From JAJTZA01 sp041749815 (GTDB lineage Bacteria > Verrucomicrobiota > Verrucomicrobiia > Chthoniobacterales > Terrimicrobiaceae): DNA of 24,652 bases. A program made the translations under genes and the position numbers. The stretch covers positions 1-24,652 of the forward strand of contig JBGTAR010000151.1 of NCBI GenBank assembly GCA_041749815.1, given 5' to 3'. Positions 7,118-15,143 of this stretch are shown one piece after another; within the stretch, counting starts at the first letter, position 1; every line of letters begins with the position of its first letter. The notes beneath the pieces were generated by a model. That model did not search any database, was not told where the DNA came from, and worked only from the letters and a program-made list of their open reading frames with translations.

Positions 7118-8806
7118 CTACGTGATTTCGGTGCGATAGAGGACATTGCCAAGGCGGATGCGCTGGCCTGTGGCCAGGGGAATGATGTTGCAACCGCCGA
7201 GAGTGTGGTCATCCACGGAGACGCCGCGATTATCAATGGCATTTTCCAGCCAGAAGCAGCCCCGGAAAAAGAGAAAGCGTCCTTGAATTTCCGCGAGGCC
7301 CTTGGCGTCAAGGATCACAGGATTCGAGTGACTGGTGCCGAAGGCGGCGTCCGAGAGCAACCAAACCGAGCGATGGGGGGTGGGCTCGGAACTGGTTGGG
7401 TGGAACCTCACCGAGCCGAGGCGTGGGGACCCCTCATCCTCCGGTCCGCTCCAGTTCCGGAGATTCGAGATCGAGGGAGGGCGTTTTTCGAAGGCGGAGG
7501 GGAAATGAAGCACGTCCAAGGTGTATTCCGTGGCGAGGGCCAGGGTGCCGCGGCGTTCCAAAGGCTGCCCCGCCTCAGAATCCAGAGGCACGCCACCGTA
7601 GCTGGCTCCATTTGCGCTTGAGTTATCGCGCATGCAGATCACGCCGTTTGCGGCCTCCGCAATCGCATGCACCCGGCCAACTCGCTTCGTGCGATCATCA
7701 TTCGCCGGGGACCTTGGCCAAAAATGTGTGGCAAAATCAACGGATTGTCGCTCGCGTCCCAACCGAAAAGTCCGACGCGCCACCAGCGTGAATGTGTGAT
7801 TTGAATCCAACTCTGGAACGAGACAGAGTTGGGTTCCCGGCTGGGACACCAGCAAAAACCGATGGGGGATTTCGACCGTTTCCTTCAGTCCCTTGGAAGC
7901 GATGGTCAGAGATCCCAGATCAAGTTGATAATCAAGTTCCAGATCGAGAGGTTCAAATTTGTCCGGGAGTTCGAGTTCGATGAGATCATTCAATGTCTGG
8001 ATTTTGGACACATCGACCTGGTTGCTGATGTGGACATCGCCCTGCTCAAGGCCCAGACCGGCGTTGGGGGCACTGTTGCGATTGCTTTGGATATCGCTAA
8101 TGTTGATCGAAATGTTGCTGCTGTCCGGGACGGCGTTCACCCGCAAGCCCCGTGTGGCAAGAAACGAAAACCGCTCTCCCTGAGTTTCCAAAACCAGCGC
8201 TCCCTGAAGAACAAAGTTGCCCGAGCGTTGTGGGTCGATTTCCACGAGCTTTTTGGAGATTTTGCCGGGAGCCAGGCGGCGGAATTTGAGATTGATGGCC
8301 TTCCCAAAGGCGCGTGAGGATTCAAACAACATTTCCACATTTTCGATCGGATGCGGGGACTCATTTTCGATTTCGACTTCAAAGGTGGAAGGATTCTCCA
8401 CGATGAACACACGATTGAAGTTCAGGCTGACCAAGACCGGGCATTCTTCGGAAGAGAGGAGTGACTTCGCTTCCGCCTTCGGCTCATAAGCCGGGTCGGC
8501 TGGTACATGGGTCTCTGCTGTGGAAACCGAAGAGGTGGGCTCAACCGTTGGCCTGGGCGCTGCCAAGGCAGGAGGGGATGGAACCTCCCCAGCAGAAGGC
8601 ACAAATGCCGGCGACGGCTCAGAGGGAGTCTCAATCGTTGGTGCTGGATCTGCCGGAGGCGTCGGCTCCCCCTCGATCAGAGTCGGCAGATCCTCTGCGG
8701 GCAATTCGGTTGTTCCATTAGCCGGCGGTTCCAATTTGCCACCACAACTGACGCAAAATCGGCTTCGCGGCGAATTTGCGATATTGCAGGAAGGACAAAT
8801 AATCAT
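7118..8806 (-). CDS. Zinc-ribbon protein with two FHA domains
   Basis: From ATG 8806 the protein has 562 residues and no signal peptide, so it should be cytoplasmic. Residues 4-21 form a zinc ribbon (CPSC ... FCVSC). A long Pro/Glu/Thr-rich linker follows to about 115, then a beta-rich region ('VFIVENPSTFEVEIENESPH', 'LAPGKISKKLVEI') that looks like an immunoglobulin-like sandwich. FHA domain 1 is at about 347-408 ('FRLGRERQSVDF', 'GRVHAIAE', 'DNSSANGASYGGVPL'). A second FHA-like fold is at about 485-560 ('AFGTSHSNPVILD', 'AEIQGRFLFFRGCFWLEN', 'LATGQRIRLG'). FHA domains bind phosphothreonine peptides, so this is a likely adaptor for the kinases encoded nearby. A longer reading from 8929 would remove the N-terminal zinc ribbon position, so 8806 is preferred. 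Confidence 0.8.
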   Translation of the reverse strand: MIICPSCNIANSPRSRFCVSCGGKLEPPANGTTELPAEDLPTLIEGEPTPPADPAPTIETPSEPSPAFVPSAGEVPSPPALAAPRPTVEPTSSVSTAETHVPADPAYEPKAEAKSLLSSEECPVLVSLNFNRVFIVENPSTFEVEIENESPHPIENVEMLFESSRAFGKAINLKFRRLAPGKISKKLVEIDPQRSGNFVLQGALVLETQGERFSFLATRGLRVNAVPDSSNISINISDIQSNRNSAPNAGLGLEQGDVHISNQVDVSKIQTLNDLIELELPDKFEPLDLELDYQLDLGSLTIASKGLKETVEIPHRFLLVSQPGTQLCLVPELDSNHTFTLVARRTFRLGRERQSVDFATHFWPRSPANDDRTKRVGRVHAIAEAANGVICMRDNSSANGASYGGVPLDSEAGQPLERRGTLALATEYTLDVLHFPSAFEKRPPSISNLRNWSGPEDEGSPRLGSVRFHPTSSEPTPHRSVWLLSDAAFGTSHSNPVILDAKGLAEIQGRFLFFRGCFWLENAIDNRGVSVDDHTLGGCNIIPLATGQRIRLGNVLYRTEIT

Positions 8807-8924
8807 AATCAAAGAAAAAGCGTCGGCATCCTCCGTGCCAGAAATCCCACGCTCTGACAAGAAAGATGCAAATTTTGGACCTGGTACGCAAATTGCATTT
8901 TTCTCTGCGTAATTTTGTTTGAAA

Positions 8925-8946
8925 CCCAATGATATCTCTCATTGGG
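8925..8946. promoter_or_regulatory. Perfect 8-bp inverted repeat between divergent genes
   Basis: CCCAATGA (8925-8932) and TCATTGGG (8939-8946) flank a six-base spacer, in the 159-base gap between the FHA gene (minus) and the truncated kinase gene (plus). The position fits an operator or a 5' leader hairpin. It ends 19 bases before the kinase ATG. Confidence 0.4.
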
Positions 8947-8965
8947 TCCCGGAGACCTTTTTGCT

Positions 8966-9367
8966 ATGACACCTCAAGACGACATTGATTCTGGCGATAC
9001 CAACATTGATTTCGGGCAAACGATTCGCGGATTTGTGGATGGTCAGAAAGTTTTTGGTCGCTACACTTTGCAACGTATTGTGGGGCGAGGAGGGATGGGG
9101 GTTGTCTGGCTCGCCATGGATGAGTCCCTGGGCGAGGAGGTGGCATTAAAATTTTTGCCCGAGGCTGTTAGGATGGATGCCTCGGCGGTGGATGAACTCA
9201 AGCGGGAAACCCGCAAGAGCCGCCGCTCAGTTCAACTCGGTTATCCCAGCCTATGTCGAAGGTCTCCTGGCTCGTGGCAAGCCCTACAAATGTGCCCTCA
9301 CCGCCGCCATGCTCAAGATCCTCATTCACAGACCCTCCTCAAAAATGACGAATTTCCCACTTGCTGA
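8966..9367 (+). pseudogene. Truncated Ser/Thr kinase (N-lobe only) joined to transposase remnant
   Basis: ATG 8966, with GGAG 11 bases upstream, opens a kinase of the same family as the four on the other strand. Residues 16-23 read FGQTIRGF, GRGGMG is at 40-45, the lysine sits in 'VALKFLPE' (Lys62), and the alphaC helix begins at 'VDELKRETRKS'. Kinase similarity stops at residue 85 (base 9220). No LTH, HRD, DFG or SPQ motif follows. The remaining 48 codons are out of frame with, and then part of, an IS110-type transposase remnant, and the frame ends at TGA 9365-9367. Phosphotransfer is impossible. It is the only kinase copy on the plus strand, which suggests that a duplicated or inverted copy was cut by insertion or recombination. 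Confidence 0.8.
9228..9367 (+). mobile_element. Remnant of an IS110-family transposase C-terminus
   Basis: In frame from 9228 the bases encode 'NSVIPAYVEGLLARGKPYKC' and then 'ALTAAMLKILIH', which matches the C-terminal signature of IS110/IS116/IS902 transposases (compare 'Y..L...GKP.K.AL.A.MRKLL'). Near 9334 the similarity switches frame and continues as 'TLLKNDEFP', a typical IS110 ending, before TGA 9365-9367. Only about 45 codons of the transposase remain. The catalytic DEDD part is absent and no element ends can be defined, as usual for IS110, which lacks clear terminal inverted repeats. Its left edge coincides with the break in the kinase gene. Confidence 0.7.
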
Positions 9368-9448
9368 AGTCACAGTTGCTACAAGGAACGCAAGCCTAGA
9401 TGTGAGCTCAGGCTCTTGTGCCACGGCACTCTGTTGCCGCGTTTCTTC

Positions 9449-10714
9449 TTATTTCTGGTCAATAAATTCTTTCAACAAATCGGCACGCTGACCGAAGTTA
9501 ATCATGGCGGCAGATGGTGCGCGAATCACATGGGTTGAACCATCGGGCGCGACTTGCACCTGGCCAATGATGTTGCCAGCTGAGAGCAACGCAACGACTT
9601 CCCCTTTGGTGTTAAAAATCGGGCTTCCGCTTGCCCCGCCAGTTGCCCCGAGGTTGTGCTGAACGAGCAGGGCTTTGTCAAAGTCAGCCTTACCGAGCCA
9701 CCAGTCGGTGACGGAGGTCACAATCCCGGATTGCATAGTGGCCACAGGATTGCGGGCATCCACACCTCCTCCTGCCAAGCCCTCGGAGGGAAAACCGAGA
9801 TACGCGATCCGGTAGCCGGAGCGGAGCTTCCCGAGCTCACCATCAGGAGCAAGAGGGAAAGCAATTGGCAACGTTTCTTTGACAACCAGCAGCCCCACAT
9901 CAAATGCGGGAACCGCAGAACTCTGGCCATCCGTGTTGGTTTGCCCTTGATCATACAGCGGGTGAACAACGGCCTTGGTGATACGAAATTTTTTGTCAGG
10001 GTTTTTGTTCAAAACCACAAAGACATCCCTTCCGGACTCCAAAATCTGCCCTACGGGTTCGGCCACATGGGAATTTGTGGCAAGCACATGGTCACCAATG
10101 GCCCATGCCGTGCCGAATGGAACCGGACCACCCTCCGTGGGAATCACGACGACTCCGACCGCCTGGGCATACTTGTCTGCCATTTCGGCAAGTGCCTCGT
10201 CTGATCCTCTGCCCCGAAGCGTCAGGAATGCCACGAGACCGGCGAGAACCAACACAAGAGCGCCAACTGCCATCCAAAGGGGTGTCTTGTTTCCTGCCTC
10301 CGACTGAACAACTGGCGGATGTTGGTGGACGGGTTCATGGACTCGCTCAGGCGAGGCCGGAATCGCCCGGCTCGGCACGGGAACAGAGGGAGCACTGACA
10401 GGGGGCTTCTCGATCTCCACTTTGATTTTTGGACCCCCGCGTCCCAATTCAATTTCGGTGAGGGGCTCGAGAGTCCGCTGATCGGAAATTTTTTGGCCAT
10501 TGATCCAGCAACCGTCCCGGCTCTGATCCACCAAAATCCAGGCATTTCCTTGGAAGATGAGTGTGGCATGGCGGGCAGAAACCGTTTTGTCCCATGTGGG
10601 GTCAAAACGAACGGAGCTTGTGGCATCTGTTCCGAGAACCACGGGGGATTCTGAAAAGCGGACCCGTTTGCCGCGGTCAAAGCCGCTCAATCGGGTGATG
10701 TGGAGTTCAGTCAT
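9449..10714 (-). CDS. FHA-TM-trypsin-like serine protease
   Basis: ATG 10714 gives a 421-residue membrane protein. The N-terminal FHA domain spans about 20-75 ('VVLGTDATSSVRFD', 'VSARHATLIF' with the usual S-x-R-H, 'DGCWINGQKI') and should bind phosphothreonine in the cytoplasm. A Pro-rich linker and one membrane helix (about 146-166, 'LWMAVGALVLVLAGLVAFL') follow. The outer part is a chymotrypsin-fold protease with His216 ('ATNSHVAEP'), Asp272 ('FDVGLLVV') and Ser362 ('GGASGSP'), a complete triad placing it with S1C-like/trypsin_2 enzymes. No PDZ domain is present. The ATG lies inside the end of the caspase gene: ATGACTGA serves as both start and stop, so the two are translationally coupled. 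The design suggests that a cytoplasmic phospho-signal controls a periplasmic protease. Confidence 0.87.
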   Translation of the reverse strand: MTELHITRLSGFDRGKRVRFSESPVVLGTDATSSVRFDPTWDKTVSARHATLIFQGNAWILVDQSRDGCWINGQKISDQRTLEPLTEIELGRGGPKIKVEIEKPPVSAPSVPVPSRAIPASPERVHEPVHQHPPVVQSEAGNKTPLWMAVGALVLVLAGLVAFLTLRGRGSDEALAEMADKYAQAVGVVVIPTEGGPVPFGTAWAIGDHVLATNSHVAEPVGQILESGRDVFVVLNKNPDKKFRITKAVVHPLYDQGQTNTDGQSSAVPAFDVGLLVVKETLPIAFPLAPDGELGKLRSGYRIAYLGFPSEGLAGGGVDARNPVATMQSGIVTSVTDWWLGKADFDKALLVQHNLGATGGASGSPIFNTKGEVVALLSAGNIIGQVQVAPDGSTHVIRAPSAAMINFGQRADLLKEFIDQK

Positions 10715-12656
10715 GGTTCTCAATCGGATGTTTTTCGACAACTGTGAGCGGAAGGTCTCCGGCTTCACCGAACGAGCTGCTGGTGAACGTTGCTTGAAGT
10801 GGGTCTTCTGAAATATCAGATCCCAACTCAATCGCCCGCCTCGATATTGTCGGGATGGCAGTGGTTGCATAGATGCGGAGTTCACTGAGTGTCACAATGC
10901 CATCCCCATTCGCATCGGCATCCCCGGTGAGGCCGCTGATCAGAATTGCGCAGAGCAGTCCATGGCCCAGCGGGCGAATATCCGGCGTGGATTGGTCGGA
11001 CCGGCATGCGCGAATGACGACGTGACCGCGCGACGAGGCCAGCACTTCGTAAAACGACTCCGGAATCGGCGCACTTTTTGTCTTTGCGGCATATTGGGAG
11101 CCTCCGATGGAAACCATTCCTCCCGTCTGACATGCATCCATTGTGATCAAGATATTTTTTGCCTTCGCGTTGGAAAGGATTTCCGTAAGTTCGCGTCCAT
11201 AGAGGAGGTTCATATCCGCCATGAGGAGAGCGGAATCCTTCGCCTTGGAATCGTACATTCCATGAGTGGAGAAAGTCAGATAAATCACATCATTCGCCCC
11301 GGCCTTTGCCACAGTTTCGCTGAGCGCGGCGAGGACATTCGCTTTGCTGGGGTAGTCGGGAGTGTCCTTCCGCGTGTCGGTGAGAAGACGGATCGAGTCC
11401 GGGGAAAAAATTCCCTGGGAAGCAAGCACCTTGGCTTGGGAGCCGACATCATTCCGACACCCGACCAGATTCGCACCGGGGTCTTGGAAGCCATTGATCC
11501 CCACAAAAAGTCCATACGCCTTCGGGAGGTCGGACTGCCTGGAGGAACCTGTGGAGGCAAAGGAGCGGAATCGGTTTGCGAGGGCGGATTTTGATGGTGG
11601 AGAGGACCTGAGTGCGGATCTTAGGGATGGGGTTGAGCCAAGAGCCGCCATCCGGCCATTCCCACCAGAAGGAGAGTTTTCGGCAACCGCCAGACCAACC
11701 ACCGCCGCGACATCCGGCGAAGCCATGGGAATTCCCAGCAACTCTGCATCCGAGTAGATGGCCTCGGGCACAAACGCCCCGGGAAAGTCCATTCCGCGCC
11801 CGGTGGATTCCCCGCCACTTTGTTGGTACCGGTTCAACCACGGCACCTGAGTTGCCAGCCAGAAATCCTCATTTTTGAGAATCGCCTTAACATAGGGCGA
11901 ACGGGATTTGCTGCTCTGCCAAAATTCTTTGAGTGCCTTGTAAAATGGCTCCTCTTTGAGAGATTCCACTTCCGGACGGATGGACTCGGGAATTGTGGGA
12001 ACCTCGGACTTTTGCTCCTGCGAGGCCGTTTGCTGTGGAGGTGGTTCCTCCTGGTGTTGTGAGGCACTGACCTGTGCCGGCTCGTCCTCGACCACCTGCT
12101 CGATTTGCTGAACTGGCGTGCCAGTCTCGCCAGAATCGTTGAGGACCGTATCAAACCCCGGACGTTTGCCTCCCTTCCACGGCAGCAACGTAAATGCCCC
12201 GAAACCAACCACGAGGAGCAGAAGAAGAAGCCCCACGACTTTTACCATGACAGGAGAAATTCCGCTGGAGGCGGTCGGCGTTTTTGCTGACTGAGTCTGA
12301 GGAGCCGACATGTGTGCAATCGGAACACTCATTGGAGCTGCAGGCGCGAGGGTTTCCACCCGGACCTTCGGCCCCTGCTCCCCAAACGAAAATTCCACCG
12401 TTGCATCGATCCGCAAGGCTTCCGCAAGGCGACGCCCATCCACCCACGTGCCACCTGGCGTTCCCCCATCGAGCAAATACCAGGCCTCCCCATTCCACTC
12501 GAGGCGGGCATGTTGCGGCGCAACCCCACGATCAAAGGCCGCATCAAAACGAATCGAACTGCTCGAGGCCGTGCCAAACGTCACCGGCGATTGATCAAAA
12601 TCTTGTGGTGGCTTTGTTCCGAAGCCCACAACGCGGGAGATGCGGAGAGTGTTCAT
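10707..12656 (-). CDS. FHA-TM-caspase-like (C14) protease with EF-hand loop
   Basis: This is a 649-residue protein. An FHA domain covers about 25-75 ('VTFGTASSSSIRFD', 'VAPQHARLEW', 'GGTWVDGRRL'). A membrane helix follows at about 136-158, then a long Pro/Gln/Ser-rich region (165-375). The C-terminal caspase-fold domain runs from about 379 ('KAYGLFVGINGFQDPGANLV') and shows the catalytic dyad His465 ('TFSTHGM') and Cys509 ('ITMDACQTGG'). Residues 581-592 (DANGDGIVTLSE) form a canonical calcium-binding EF-hand loop, often seen next to bacterial caspase-like domains. With the FHA domain inside, the peptidase would be outside the inner membrane, unless it inserts the other way. Substrates are unknown; caspase homologues take part in regulated proteolysis or cell death. 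The start is ATG 12656, which overlaps the stop of a tiny upstream frame (ATGA). Confidence 0.88.
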   Translation of the reverse strand: MNTLRISRVVGFGTKPPQDFDQSPVTFGTASSSSIRFDAAFDRGVAPQHARLEWNGEAWYLLDGGTPGGTWVDGRRLAEALRIDATVEFSFGEQGPKVRVETLAPAAPMSVPIAHMSAPQTQSAKTPTASSGISPVMVKVVGLLLLLLVVGFGAFTLLPWKGGKRPGFDTVLNDSGETGTPVQQIEQVVEDEPAQVSASQHQEEPPPQQTASQEQKSEVPTIPESIRPEVESLKEEPFYKALKEFWQSSKSRSPYVKAILKNEDFWLATQVPWLNRYQQSGGESTGRGMDFPGAFVPEAIYSDAELLGIPMASPDVAAVVGLAVAENSPSGGNGRMAALGSTPSLRSALRSSPPSKSALANRFRSFASTGSSRQSDLPKAYGLFVGINGFQDPGANLVGCRNDVGSQAKVLASQGIFSPDSIRLLTDTRKDTPDYPSKANVLAALSETVAKAGANDVIYLTFSTHGMYDSKAKDSALLMADMNLLYGRELTEILSNAKAKNILITMDACQTGGMVSIGGSQYAAKTKSAPIPESFYEVLASSRGHVVIRACRSDQSTPDIRPLGHGLLCAILISGLTGDADANGDGIVTLSELRIYATTAIPTISRRAIELGSDISEDPLQATFTSSSFGEAGDLPLTVVEKHPIENHD

Positions 12657-12806
12657 AGTGCAAAAGTAACAGTGATGAATTTAATACCGGATGGAAGCGG
12701 AATCGTCACGCCATGAGTGAAAGGCAATTTCCGTGCCAGGGATTCTTCAACTGCGAGCTTAAAGCTGGGTCTCCGCTTTCTTGAGTTTGGATTCAATAAC
12801 GACCAT
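12653..12806 (-). pseudogene. Small frameshifted ORF coupled to the caspase gene
   Basis: ATG 12806, preceded by GAGGG four bases upstream, encodes MVVIESKLKKAETQL and then hits TAA at 12761-12759. Skipping a single T (12761) restores a frame that reads 'KLAVEESLARKLPFTHGVTI' then 'PLPSGIKFITVTFAL' and stops exactly at the ATGA overlap with the caspase start (12656-12653). The joined product of about 50 residues starts as a charged amphipathic helix and ends beta-like; I do not recognise it. The shift site is CAG CTT TAA G, with GGAG six bases before CTT, like the +1 site of release factor 2 genes (CTT TGA). It may be a decayed gene, a sequencing error or a programmed frameshift. The good ribosome site and the exact coupling argue that it is or recently was translated. 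Confidence 0.5.
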
Positions 12807-12842
12807 GCGGCCCTCTAGCTTATCCTAATTATTTCACAGCTT

Positions 12843-13442
12843 CTATGGTCCAACCCACTTGTAGAGCCAGCGGTTCCCATCGGTCGAATTGGTCAGGATC
12901 AGGTCCCTGCCGGAGATCTCATAGATGGAAACGCCCGAGCCGGTGGTGTCGAAGGCTTTGACCCCGTCGGGGTTCACGCCTCCCAAGGTCTGGTAATCAC
13001 GCAAAGAATACCCGGGTGGGGTGCCGCGGACCAACATGGTTTTGGCATTGGGGTCGCCGTAGAAGAATAGCTTGTTCCCGACCCGTTTGATTGATGCAGC
13101 AGAGTTACGCTGGGTCCACTGAACACGCCGCAATCCAGAGAATTTTCCATTTCCGATCTCCATTCCAGGCGGCCATTCCAGAGTGAACGTCGCGTCGGTG
13201 GTGTCTTTCCCGTTTGCATCAATGCGCATTTCAACCAGGAGTTCACATTTCTTCAGGGGTTTCATCGGGAGGGTATAAACGCTCTTCCAGCGACCGGTGG
13301 GGATTGTCGTGGAATCGCCGGGGGTTGTTGATGCTACCGGGCCCGGGTCGGAAGAACCCGTGGTGTTGCAGGAAGTCTGGAAAAGACAGAAGACGGCCAA
13401 GCCCAGCAATGGGAATGCAAGGTGAAGGAGACGGGATTTCAT
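12843..13442 (-). CDS. Predicted lipoprotein, paralogue of its upstream neighbour
   Basis: This is a 199-residue protein with a lipoprotein signal peptide (lipobox QTSC, Cys25) and a Thr/Ser/Pro linker to about 48. The body is beta-rich: 'GRWKSVYTLPMKPLKKCELL', 'ATFTLEWPPGMEIGNGKF', 'NKLFFYGDPNAKTMLVRG', 'GVSIYEISGRDLILTNSTDG'. The C-terminal third is clearly homologous to the upstream gene's product ('GVSIFEISGNNLILTSAPDG'), so the pair arose by tandem duplication. The family is unknown to me. Its ATG overlaps the upstream stop (ATGA, 13442-13439), so the two should be made in fixed proportion, probably as partner envelope lipoproteins. Confidence 0.75.
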   Translation of the reverse strand: MKSRLLHLAFPLLGLAVFCLFQTSCNTTGSSDPGPVASTTPGDSTTIPTGRWKSVYTLPMKPLKKCELLVEMRIDANGKDTTDATFTLEWPPGMEIGNGKFSGLRRVQWTQRNSAASIKRVGNKLFFYGDPNAKTMLVRGTPPGYSLRDYQTLGGVNPDGVKAFDTTGSGVSIYEISGRDLILTNSTDGNRWLYKWVGP

Positions 13443-14056
13443 GGAGCAAAATTTCTCGGGGTGAAGGTGCGGCGCACGCCATCCGGCGCGCTGGTCAGGA
13501 TGAGGTTGTTTCCGGAAATTTCAAAAATGCTCACGCCGACTTGGCTGAGCGGGCTGCGCATGTTCCCGGCGACGGCCGCGCCGACGCGTTCAAAATCTGC
13601 GAGCGTGTGACCGGAGGGAATCGCGGCGGTGAGTTCGCCCCGGTTGGCGGGATCGATGTAAACATAAATTTTGTTTCCCTCCCGAACCACTTTTTTGAGG
13701 GGCTGTTGGACCGCCCAGGAAATGAGGCGGCTTCCAACGAATGGCGTCAGAGAACAGGTGGTTCCGGCTTTCCACTGCAGAGCATGATTGATCGCGTAGT
13801 GGCCCAGATCGTCCTGGCGGAAAACGAGGACGGAATTGACCGTGCTGATGACGGATACCCGGTCCAGACGGTTCATATTCATCCAGGAACCGACGGGCAC
13901 CCCACCCTCCACGCTTAGCCCGGTGGCACCAACCACATTTTGAGTCGGTCCCAGATTGTATCCCCCGGAGGAGGGGCATCCGGTCAAAAACAAGAGACAA
14001 ACACCGGCTGCAAAATAGCCGGATCGCACCAGAAGGCTTGTCAGGAAGATTTTCAT
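13439..14056 (-). CDS. Predicted lipoprotein, first of a tandem pair
   Basis: From ATG 14056 the protein has 205 residues with a lipobox FLTGC (Cys27) followed by a Gly/Ser-rich stretch. The body shares a layout with the downstream gene's product: 'PVGSWMNMNRLDRVSVIST', 'NKIYVYIDPANRGELTAAIP' (compare 'NKLFFYGDPNAKTMLVRGTP'), 'GHTLADFERVG' (compare 'GYSLRDYQTLG') and 'GVSIFEISGNNLILT'. A longer frame from 14137 lacks a signal peptide and is rejected as the start. No known domain was recognised. It is the first gene of the run that ends with the FHA proteases. Upstream lies a 256-base gap holding TTGACT (minus sense, 14112-14107) but no well-spaced -10 box. Confidence 0.72.
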   Translation of the reverse strand: MKIFLTSLLVRSGYFAAGVCLLFLTGCPSSGGYNLGPTQNVVGATGLSVEGGVPVGSWMNMNRLDRVSVISTVNSVLVFRQDDLGHYAINHALQWKAGTTCSLTPFVGSRLISWAVQQPLKKVVREGNKIYVYIDPANRGELTAAIPSGHTLADFERVGAAVAGNMRSPLSQVGVSIFEISGNNLILTSAPDGVRRTFTPRNFAP

Positions 14057-14312
14057 AAGGCCAATAGCGAACCTTGAAGCAAAGTAGCGGGCTCTTAAAA
14101 AATTGCAGTCAAATTTTTCAGTTGTTCCGGTCCACAAGACCCAAGCGACCGGCTCGCCATGGTTCTGACATCACTTCGTTGGAGCCGGGCGACGATCTGT
14201 CGCTGAATGTCACCTGACGCAGACGCCCGCCTTCGTTCCCTCCGTTTGACTGCGTCTTTTATACAGAGCCGGAACGACGCATTGACACTGGAGCCTTGTC
14301 CTTGAGAACGGG

Positions 14313-15143
14313 TCAGTCTGTTGCTTTAGCAGCTTCATTGGCAAGAAAGATGAGTTCTGGGCGGTACTCGAAATGCATGCTGTCGTAGTGGGACCATTTG
14401 CCGCCCCAAATAAACCCATGACGTTCAAAGATCTCAACGATCTGGGCTGGGAAGGCCTCTGGCCGGTAGTCGTCGCGGTTTTTGTCCCACCTCCAGTAAC
14501 GGGCGAAGGCCGGATTGAGGTCAATAGCGATGCCAAAACTGTGAGCGCTCAGGCGGTCGGTGCCGGCGATTTTCCGCCGATTGTAGGATCCGCCGAGTTT
14601 TTCGAGATACGGCAACAGGGCAGAGTTTTCCTTCGCCAGTTGATCCAGGTCCTGGCCGGCGGCTTCCAGGGCCGCAGCCGCTCCTTGTTGACGATTGAAC
14701 GGCACCTTGCTGCCGCAAAAACTCACATTCACCAGATTGCCACGAATCTCCTCTTCGGTCATTCCGTAGAGGGTTTCGAGCAGGAGTTCAGAGCGGACTC
14801 GGCCCGGGTCCGCATTTTCGGGAAGTGGGCCGGAGATCGCGCCGAGGGGATAGGGTTGTGCCAGTGTGTCCTGAAGATCGGGGCTGGCCATGATTTCGTC
14901 CTCACCCTTGGGAAGGCGATCGTCGTAGAGGAAATTGCGTCCCGGAAACCGAAAAATAACGAGTTCTCCATTATTCTCACGACCCTCGAAGGTGGCGGGG
15001 TAGGCCTTGGCGAATGCCTTCTCAGCAGCGGCGGAAGAGGGCTCCGAAGCATCTCCTGCCAGTGACAGGCCTGGCAAAAAAATCATGGCGCAACACATGG
15101 CGGTCCACCCACGGCGGATCTCACAGGAATCCCTAGCGCGCAT
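14313..15143 (-). CDS. M15-family (VanY-like) peptidase, exported
   Basis: From ATG 15143 the product is 276 residues with a probable signal peptide (basic start, then 'MCCAMIFLPGLSLAG'). ATG 15098, with GGTGG upstream, is an alternative start. The C-terminal part carries the zinc and catalytic motifs of peptidase M15_4: 'SAHSFGIAIDLNP' (His and Asp ligands), 'FERHGFIWGGKWSHYDSMHF' (D-x-x-H with the last zinc ligand). These enzymes cleave D-amino-acid-containing peptide bonds in peptidoglycan stem peptides. The roughly 150 residues before the catalytic part ('GRNFLYDDRLPKGEDEIMAS', 'LYGMTEEEIRGNLVNVSF') are typical of longer M15 members. The start overlaps the kinase stop by 11 bases, so it is the last gene of the lipoprotein-kinase-peptidase operon. 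An apparent 5' extension to 15548 is a shadow of the kinase gene. Confidence 0.85.
   Translation of the reverse strand: MRARDSCEIRRGWTAMCCAMIFLPGLSLAGDASEPSSAAAEKAFAKAYPATFEGRENNGELVIFRFPGRNFLYDDRLPKGEDEIMASPDLQDTLAQPYPLGAISGPLPENADPGRVRSELLLETLYGMTEEEIRGNLVNVSFCGSKVPFNRQQGAAAALEAAGQDLDQLAKENSALLPYLEKLGGSYNRRKIAGTDRLSAHSFGIAIDLNPAFARYWRWDKNRDDYRPEAFPAQIVEIFERHGFIWGGKWSHYDSMHFEYRPELIFLANEAAKATD

Noticed and set aside
7046..7621. Plus-strand open frame of 191 codons
   Set aside because: It is antisense to the FHA gene and overlaps the repeat cluster; no recognisable features.
13214..13918. Plus-strand open frame of 234 codons opposite the two lipoprotein genes
   Set aside because: The minus strand carries two paralogous lipoproteins with signal peptides and an ATGA junction; the plus frame has no features.
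14057..14312. Possible gene or promoter in the 256-base gap upstream of the lipoprotein pair
   Set aside because: Only a TTGACT box with no -10 at usable spacing, and short frames without features.
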